Shown here: in pieces, positions 56,932 through 64,000 of the stretch
Position numbering within the stretch: position 1 is the first letter of the stretch
Layout: each line of letters begins with the position of its first letter
Source: Limnanthes douglasii subsp. nivea
Lineage: Eukaryota > Streptophyta > Magnoliopsida > Brassicales > Limnanthaceae
DNA length: 64,000 bases
Reading direction: 5' to 3'
Assembly (NCBI GenBank): GCA_036936605.1
Contig: JAUPFV010000005.1
Coordinates: 121,390,453-121,454,452, forward strand
The notes under the pieces: generated by a model
What the model saw: only the letters and a program-made list of their open reading frames with translations
Databases searched by the model: none
Told to the model about the DNA's origin: nothing
Program-made: the position numbers and the translations under genes

Positions 56932-59900
56932 AAATTAAAGGGGTCTTCATCAGAGTAAAAAAGAATGGATGATCCGTTGGAGACCCCAAATCGCTAATAA
57001 CTAATGAAAATATAAAACGTTTTGTTTTTTTCTAATGGGAAAAGTTTGAAAATAGTCAATTTGTTATCTCAAGGGATGAGACAAAGGTTGATATGTTTTT
57101 TTTCCAAATATTTACATATGTTTTATTGAAGTACTAACGATGTAGTTTGGGTACCAACAACTATAATTTTTCATAGTTTTGCTATAAAACGAAACGTCCA
57201 ACCAATTATTTATAAGAAGAGAGCTTTTTCTATTATAAATTTTGAGGAGATTGTGGCAGAGGTGGATCGATTATCAAAGGTTGGTTATATCCGAGAGTCT
57301 CAATATCTTATATGGACAACAAATTGAGTATTTGTTAAGATTATGTTGGTAAGTGGAGAATGTCTGTAGATTTCATGAATTTGAATAAGGCTTGTCCAAA
57401 ACATCAATTCTCTGTCCCACGAATAAACCAACTAGTGAATTCTAGACCAGAAAATAAACTTCTTTTCTTCATGGACTCCTTTCCAGGATATAACCAAATC
57501 CAGATGGATGTGAAGGATAAAAAAAGCACAACATTTATCAAATATAGGGGTTTTCACTGTCATAGGGTAATATCCTTTGGACTAAAAAATGATGGAGCTA
57601 CTTAGCAACGATTGGTAAAGAAGAATTTAGCTAGCTAGATTGGTAGTGATAGAAGTTCACACAGATAACATGTTGGTAAAAAATATTAAATATGAAGATG
57701 ATTTCTATGAACTAAAAGTAACTTTCGATAACCTAAAAGCTACCAAATTGAAGTAAATCATAAAAAGTGTAAGTTTGGTGTACAGACAAGAAAGTTCTTG
57801 GGGTATATGTGAGTAAAAAAGGGATTGAAGCTGACCCAGATCAGTTGAACACTTTGACAACCATGGATCATCCTAGATCAATAAAAAAGGTACAAATTCT
57901 AACTGGAAGGTTGACAACATTGAATAGGTTTATCTCTAGATCTTCGGATAAGTACGCCCTGTTTTTTCAAGTGTTAAGGCGAGCCAATCGTTTTTGCTAG
58001 ACGCAAAATATAATGAAGCTTTTTTTTAAATCAAAGAACATTTGTCTTTTTTGGAATTCATAACAAAGTCAGTTTTGGGTGAAACATTGTTTCTTTACAT
58101 TGTGGTTTCAGATTTTGCAGAAAGTGCGGTTTTGGTGAGAGAACTTGATGGTTATCCACAACCGATATATTATGTGAGGAAAAGCTTGCTAGATGCTAAA
58201 AAAGGTATTTATAGTTGGAAAAGTTGGCATTTTCTTTAGTCACAACTCCTCAGAAAATGCACCCTTATTTCCAATCACTCTTAATTATAGTTTGAAATTC
58301 TTTTCCATTAAAAGGTGTGTTGTAAAAGCCTAGTATTTGCGGAAGAATCATAAAATGGTATGTAGAGTTTGTGATTATTATAATGATTTTATACCAAGGA
58401 TAATGATTAAGACTTAGACTTTGGCTAATTTCTTAGTTGAATTTTATTTGGAGAGGCTAGATATTGAAGAAGGAAAAGAGGAATCCGAAGGAGAATGGGT
58501 TGTTTAAACCGATGGAGGATCAAATATCTTAGATTGTGGTGCAGGAGTCCAACTAGTGGCTCTGATGGAAGAAGCTATGTATCAGGCGATATGTTTTGAA
58601 TTTAAAGCGTCAAATAATGAATTATATGACAAAGTTGATTTAGTATGATTGAGACTTACAAAAATTTACGGGGCTAGAAGAGTACGTTTGGTGAGTGAGT
58701 CGAAGCTCTTGCTAAATTATGTATCTGGACAATTTGAGGCACGAAAGGATCAATTGGTGAAGTAAAAGCATTAAGACGATTGACAGTATCTTTTGAAAAT
58801 GTCAAGTATGAATACGTGCACATAGGTCAAAATTTTGTTGTTGATTCTTTGGTAACACTGTCATACTTTAAAGGGTATCATAGATATTGGCACAAAAAAT
58901 CCATTAATAACTTTGATGCAAACAAAGTAAATATTGAGGAAGTTTTTCATATTTTGGTGGAAGAGGACAGAGGTTACAAGCATTACCTCAAGTAATTGTT
59001 GGTTGGGGGAAGATTACCAGTTGATAAGGTGCTGGCTAAGAAATTGAAATTTAAAACCCATGCGTTTACAGTTCTTGGAGATGTTTTATACAAAAAATCC
59101 TTGAGTAGGCCATTATTACGATGTGTGGGAAAAAATAAATCTCAAATGGTGTTGTCTAAAGTGCATTATGGGGAGGTTTCGACTTATTATGGATTTAAAA
59201 CTTTGACAAGGCAAACTTTTAGCAGGATATTATTGGCAAACTATCTTGATGAATTCTAAGGATTTAGTTAGGAGGTGTGATACCTGTCAAAGATTTGCTA
59301 ATACAATACACATGCCAGAAGTATCGCTTAAGATTATTTGTTAGGCGCTACTATTTGATATATATGGGTTAGATATGGTTGGTCATTTACCAATGGCTTA
59401 TAGGTAATGTTAAACTATTATTGTTCCGGTTGAATATTTTTCGAAGTGGGTAGAAGTTGAACCTTTGTATGAGATCAAAACGAAGGATGTTATCAGTTTT
59501 AATCTATCAAACATTTTTTTAGGTTCGGAGTTCCAAGGACAATTACTACTGATAATAGTCCCCAATTTGATAACAAAGATATGAAAGCTTTTTGTTCATT
59601 GAGAGGAATTCACCATTATTTTTCGACGCCTTTCCATCCTCCCAAAAAATGGGCAAGTAGAGGTGATCAATAGCACCATTCTTGATGGTATAAAAAATAA
59701 TCAAGAAGAATATGCTGTGAAATGGTCAAGTTACCTTCAAGAGGTGTTATGGGCTTACAGAATGATACCTCGAGTGGTAATTTATGAATCACCTTTTGCA
59801 TTGGTATACCGGATGGATGCAGTGACTGCGGCATAATCTACTCTTCCGTCTTATAAGATACTTAATTATTCCAAGACTGACTTGATATAGGAGAGATAAA

Positions 59901-60177
59901 CAAAAGCACATCTAAGTTCACTCCATTATCAAACATTAATGAGGAGCATATATACATCTAGAATCCGGCGAAGAGAATTAAAAGTGGGTGATCAAATTTT
60001 GAGGAAGTTTTTCCTACATACTAAAGAGAAGAGGCTTATGAAGTTGGGACCAATTGGGAAGGGCGATATTCAATAGTTTAAAAAATAAATCTTGTGACGT
60101 ATCAATTGGAAAACAACAAAGGGGAACTTCTTCAACATCCTTGGAATATCGAACGTCTGCGCTTGTATTGGGATTGA
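56932..60177 (+). pseudogene. pol: pol of element D
   Basis: Readable pieces in order: VAEVDRLSKVGYIRESQY; FMNLNKACPK with a degenerate RT; gypsy RNase H (LFLYIVVSDFAESAVLVREL); second RNase H (TDGGSNILDCGAG) near 58510; integrase with CDTCQ near 59275 and TTDNSPQFDN near 59550; and the ending HPWNIERLRLYWD then TGA at 60175-60177. Heavily interrupted. Order and ends match pol of A. Confidence 0.83.
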
Positions 60178-60402
60178 TTTTGTATGTGATGAATCATAAA
60201 TAGTTTTAGTTATTAGTGTAATGACTGGTGGAACACTCTCTCTTCTCTTGACGGTGCATGATTGTTTTAATGAGGTGTTTACATAGTTGGTCGGTGTGTA
60301 TATATATATATATATCCATTATTCATTTTTCTTAAAGTCTGGGAAATTTCGACCATATTTTCGTATCATTTTGTTCGTACTAAAAACTAAGTTTTAAAAG
60401 AA

Positions 60403-60439
<37 letters not shown>

Positions 60440-60600
60440 AAACTTCAGACGGGGATTGATTATCCTTGTTTTGACAAAACCGAAGACAAACATATTTAAT
60501 TTGGTGTCTAAGATAAACTTATATCGTAACTAATGAGAATAATGAATGTCTTGTTTGTCTTCATTATCTTTGGAGGGTGCTGTAGCAGGATTGGTGGAGG
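60178..60600. other. Converging 3' region of element D with TA repeats
   Basis: Two TA microsatellites (about 60297-60316 and 60406-60436). No hairpin pair like that of A-C is seen. No gene. Confidence 0.55.
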
Positions 60601-61860
60601 AAATAGTTACAAGCTACTCTAAAGGAAGGCTTGTGAGCTGTTAGCGTTGCAGGTTTTTTTCTTTTTGGAAGAAACTTTTTTATTCCTCTTAACTATCTCA
60701 GGGACATTGTATTCATGGACAATATTATCAGCCTGAAGAAAGATTGTTTCATAGACCTTTTTCTTGCCTTTTTGGTCATCATTCGCACACAGATTTTTCT
60801 TTTTCTTGTTGGATTTCTCCTTCAGTCTTTCTCTTAACCTTATGACTATGACCCTTGTTCCCAGTTGGGAGAACAACTCGAGCATCTGAAGCAGCCAATC
60901 ATTCTACAACATCGGCTGGACTGGAGGATCCATCAGTTTTTTGGTGAAAGAACAATCTTAGGAGAAAGCCACTATAAGTTGTTTTGAACCAGCTTTAGTG
61001 GGTCGAAGCCTTAGTGGAATTTGTTTGACCATTGTTCTTTGCCCCACAGATTTAGCTTTGTAAATGTCTCATTGGAAGCTAATAGGTGTTCTTAGAACAT
61101 TTAGTGATTTCTGTATAAGACAATTAAACTATATAGGTAAGAGTTTCGAAGTAACTTTAATAACAGTTGAGCTTACTTGTACTCTTTCACTTCATTGAGA
61201 GTTTCTATGGGTTATCTATTGAAATTTCTCTCCCATTTTCCATCACCCACCAATGAAAAATAATTTATGTATTCATGTTTTGTCTTCCTCGAGGAGGCCA
61301 TCAATCACTTTGGAGGCATTCCCTAGAATGATGTAGTAGGACGGGAGGCATGAATTCTTGAACACAACAATGTTTGCTATATTTTCTATTGGAAGCTCAA
61401 TTTTAGATAGCCTCGAAGCTATAATTCACGATAGCAGGCAAACCAAAGATTAGGACTAGCCTAATTTGGAAAGATGTTGATCAAGTCGAAGTATCAAACA
61501 ATGATGAGGTATAAGGGAAACTAAAGACCCTAGTTTAAAATTTCTGGATATACATCCAACACATTTTCCCATAAGAAAATGAAATGTCATATTTTTTGGG
61601 AAAACGAATGGTGATTGAATCCAGTATCCCTCATTGCCCTTCAAATTTGGATTCATCAGTTTCCCGTATGTACTCGTATTGGACCTTTTGAAATGCTATA
61701 AGATATTCAGAAAACACTTCATCAAGGTTTTCTCTAGGTATTGCAGTTATCTCTGATGGAATGACAACTTTTTCTTTGATCTTTTTATTCTGAGGCTTCA
61801 AATTTTTCTTTGAAGGGGGTTGAATACTTATATAAAAATGAAATAAGAACAAAATTTAGA
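60600..61860 (-). pseudogene. Antisense extra ORF of element D
   Basis: Minus strand, opposite to D gag-pol. Pieces align with the B/C gene: VFSEYLIAFQKVQYEYIRE with VNVKYLLAMLYINYVYTHT; a GILDSITIRFP piece with GIPESVKVRIPVTP; IIASRLSKIELPIEN with IMASRLSGIPLPMEK; YYIILGNASKVIDGLLEED with YHHNMGNNFKVVNDLLESE. A Lys-rich region (KEKSNKKKKN) lies near 60810, in the place of the Lys-rich patch of A-C. Many stops and frameshifts. No ATG is clear; the 61852 end of the open stretch has TTG. This shows the antisense gene predates the split of D from A-C. Confidence 0.72.
61111..61176 (-). other. Intron in the antisense gene of element D
   Basis: 66 nt on the minus strand, donor GTAAGC at 61176 and acceptor TTATACAG ending at 61111. 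It falls just after the segment matching the end of exon 1 in B and C, as expected if the intron position is conserved. Confidence 0.5.
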
Positions 61861-62274
61861 CCAGTATGGTGTTTCTAGCAAAGAATGACTCGAAACTGGG
61901 TTTTCACAGTGGTAGATTACTTGAAGCTCTCTTTCTCTTTCTCTATCTCTAGAATTTGTAAGTAGTGATTTATAAAGAAAAGTAGAAATTTATAAAGTCT
62001 GGCTAAGAATCCATATAGTTACTTGATGAGAAGTGTAAAGGTCTCGAAAACTACCAAAACATGTGTGCGAAGTGACAACACTTAATGCATTTTACGAGGT
62101 CATTGATAATCTTAACAGTTAAAACCGAAGGAAAAGTTTAAACTGAAGGCGCAACTAAAGTCGAGGGAAACGTTTCTCAACTCAATGTAGAAGTTCAAAT
62201 TAAACTTGAATAACATTTTATCTAGTCCTCCCTCAGATTTCTTTGCAAGGACTAGGGGGAGGTCCTTTTAAGGG
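61861..62274. other. Upstream region of the antisense gene in element D
   Basis: No frame. TATA-like TTTATAAA words on the minus strand near 61970 and 61995 could serve the antisense gene. A G/A-rich stretch near 62250-62262 (CTAGGGGGAGG) could be the polypurine tract. Uncertain. Confidence 0.4.
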
Positions 62275-62690
62275 TAGGATTTATTCGACCCAAATATTGG
62301 TCTAATGTAACAAAATGATCTATGTAAAATATATAAGGTTGATTTAACATATGAGAAAACATGGAGGGTCAATGATGTAAAAAGGAGGAAATATGTTTGT
62401 ACTTAGTGACATACTAAGGTGAAGTATATAAAGGAACCCTTCATATCGGTTCCGTGGAGAACTACCTCTACTATAAATAGGTGTACTATTTCTTGGGAAT
62501 AAATGAACAATCATTATTTTGACTTTTACTTTTGACAATTTCTCTCTCAAGAATATTTAACTTGTTTTCTCTCTCTAAGAAATCTGATTATACCATCTGC
62601 AAATAGCTTTGACCAGTATTCCCCTTTAGATATTTTTTAGAGAAATCAGTGGTGATGACAGCGGAAGGTACACTTGGTACCATGATATCA
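62275..62690 (+). repeat. 3' LTR of element D (also 5' LTR of the following gag)
   Basis: Homologous to the left remnant up to 62405, then continuing with a TATA box (TATAAATA, 62472-62479) and an AATAAA word near 62498. The exact ends are not fixed; no TG/CA pair stands out. Confidence 0.65.
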
Positions 62691-62750
62691 AATCTAAAAA
62701 CATATAAATACTAAAAGTATTCATAACTTACGTTTGAATTCTAGTGAGAT

Positions 62751-63460
62751 ATGGATCCCAAAATGTGAGAAAACCCAACAAAATTTGTTGAAGGAGAAAT
62801 AGTTCAAGTGGTCTCTAGACACTTGGAAGGAATAACTCAAACTGAACAATAGTTAGAAGAACAACGAAATCAAATAGCCTTGGAAGACCACATAAATTAG
62901 TTATTGGAATGAATTATTGTGTTAAATAATCAACTTGCTCAGAAAAAACAAACCGTGTTGGTTCGGCCATGGAGGTTCGATTTGAAATTCAAAGAGTAAG
63001 TAGTGGTATAAATTTAGTCAAAGAAAATGAAGATGCCAAATTTGAAACTTCACAAAATCAGGATAGTTTCAGGAAAGTTCAATTTTAAACAGATCAAAAC
63101 TATTGCTCTTCGAGATGAGAAAGGAAAGCCAAACATAAATATTCTTCATTGGAATCTAGTGATTCACCTATTTCGGATTCAAAGTTTTATTCTCAATCTC
63201 TTGAGCGAGCTCATAGTCATATGAAAGGAATACTCTTATGATAAGAGTTGTTTGGAGAAGGGTGTTAGTCAGGGAAAAAGCTACCAAACGGAGCACATGT
63301 ATAAGAAGCGGTCCGAGTTGGACAAACTTGAACCAATATCAGTTGAAAAATATGAGAATGATCTTACGGTGCTTCGAACAAAAGTTTTGGCTCCTCGAAA
63401 TATTTTTGAAATCCAAAGCCTCGAGTAGAGTGTCATAATCAATTTATGAACCCTTCTAAC
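62751..63460 (+). pseudogene. gag: Second gag N-terminus after the D LTR
   Basis: ATG at 62751 (MDPKM) with stops soon after. From about 63050 it aligns base for base, with gaps, to the gag start of D at 55240-55640 (shared GAGTTGGACAAAC, AACCAATATCAGTTGA, ATCAATTTATGAA). It supplies the region deleted in D. It breaks off near 63460 at unrelated sequence. Confidence 0.72.
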
Positions 63461-63495
63461 TGATCCATGCAGTAGTTGATCCGAACACGATTTGT

Positions 63496-63547
<52 letters not shown>

Positions 63548-64000
63548 CACGTCAAACTCTCTATATATATATATAAAATTCATGTCGAACTCGTCGGTCC
63601 ATATGACGATGGACCTGAGCCGTTATGTATAAGAAAATATTTGTATGTCGTACCTCCTGACAAGATTGTTCACCTTGTTCATCAACAGATCGTAATAAAA
63701 GTATGATAGATAACCCAGTGATGCGATACTAGGTATGATGGATTCACTACCAAAAACTATGAAATGTGGCACCAAAGAAGGATACCAACTTACCTTTCAA
63801 ATTCGTAAAATATGATATTGCAATATGACACTCACTTAAGAGGTCCGTCAAAGCAAATCCTTGTAATAATATATGTAAGTGCAATATTAGCTATGACATA
63901 GCCACCAAAGAAATAATTAGATTTTCTAGATAACTGCGCAACAATCTCGTAATAACTCATGTCAAACACTTTTACAAAAATATGTTCATAAACTATAATA
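63461..64000. other. Window end: TA microsatellite and unassigned sequence
   Basis: A TA run at about 63498-63544 and a short TA run near 63563-63576 are each followed by similar words (AATTCACGTCAAACTC and AATTCATGTCGAACTC). The rest is AT-rich with no gene I recognise. Confidence 0.6.

Larger units (their letters stand above)
55113..62690 (+). mobile_element. Element D: older, diverged Tat-type gypsy element
   Basis: On the plus strand: LTR remnant, gag, protease, UAG, pol to 60177, then an antisense gene on the minus strand, then an LTR. The plan is that of A-C in the opposite orientation, but the sequence is far more decayed and diverged, and AT-richer. The LTR homology is limited to about 125 bp on the left because of a deletion. 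Confidence 0.82.

Noticed and set aside
1..64000. CRISPR arrays, bacterial operons, rRNA genes
   Set aside because: The repeats are dispersed or tandem transposon parts; there are no spacer-repeat arrays or ribosomal sequences, and the introns and element classes are of plants.

Overview
This is plant nuclear DNA, most likely from an angiosperm and probably a eudicot. It is AT-rich and carries the transposon classes typical of plant repeat-rich DNA: Ty3/gypsy elements of the Tat lineage, a Ty1/copia remnant, plant L1-type LINEs and a Mutator-like element with long terminal inverted repeats. I recognise no intact host gene. Essentially the whole window is a nest of transposable elements, nearly all broken by stops and frameshifts.

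Layout: (1) 1-8190, element A, a Tat-type gypsy element on the minus strand, cut by the window edge. (2) 8191-10788, the 5' part of a LINE (minus) into which A inserted. Its ORF1 is split by a 925-bp poly(A)-tailed retroposon with a 15-bp target duplication. (3) 10789-12313, a Mutator-like element with about 250-bp inverted repeats. (4) 12314 to about 18790, a second, nearly full-length degenerate LINE of the same family, carrying a 535-bp insertion. (5) about 18960-20015 and 33886-34616, two halves of a Ty1/copia relic (minus), split by element B. (6) 20021-33880, element B, a complete Tat element with both LTRs and a 5-bp target duplication AGAGG, and an internal 3.5-kb tandem duplication of pol. 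(7) 34617-44882, element C, of the same family. Its gag-proximal half plus about 530 bp of flank is repeated in tandem three times (40740-54941). (8) 55113-62690, element D, an older and more diverged relative on the plus strand, followed past its 3' LTR by the start of another gag (62751-63460). (9) The end, 63461-64000, has a TA microsatellite and nothing else I recognise.

Elements A, B and C share one plan, read along the minus strand: 5' LTR, a primer site matching the 3' end of an arginine tRNA, gag-protease, an in-frame UAG, then RT, RNase H, a second (plant-type) RNase H and integrase. After this comes a converging gene on the opposite strand, a purine tract and the 3' LTR. The opposite-strand gene has its own TATA box and G-box, one short intron, a globular N-terminal half and a coiled-coil C-terminal half. 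The diverged element D has the same opposite-strand gene, with the intron in the same place, and the same in-frame UAG between protease and RT.

The most interesting signals are (a) the UAG CAG UUR context between protease and RT, kept in all copies, which looks like programmed readthrough; (b) the spliced, separately promoted antisense gene; (c) the paired hairpins where the two transcription units converge; and (d) the tandem duplications with microhomology or templated-filler junctions. Divergence and domain positions were judged by eye. Nothing was aligned by program.
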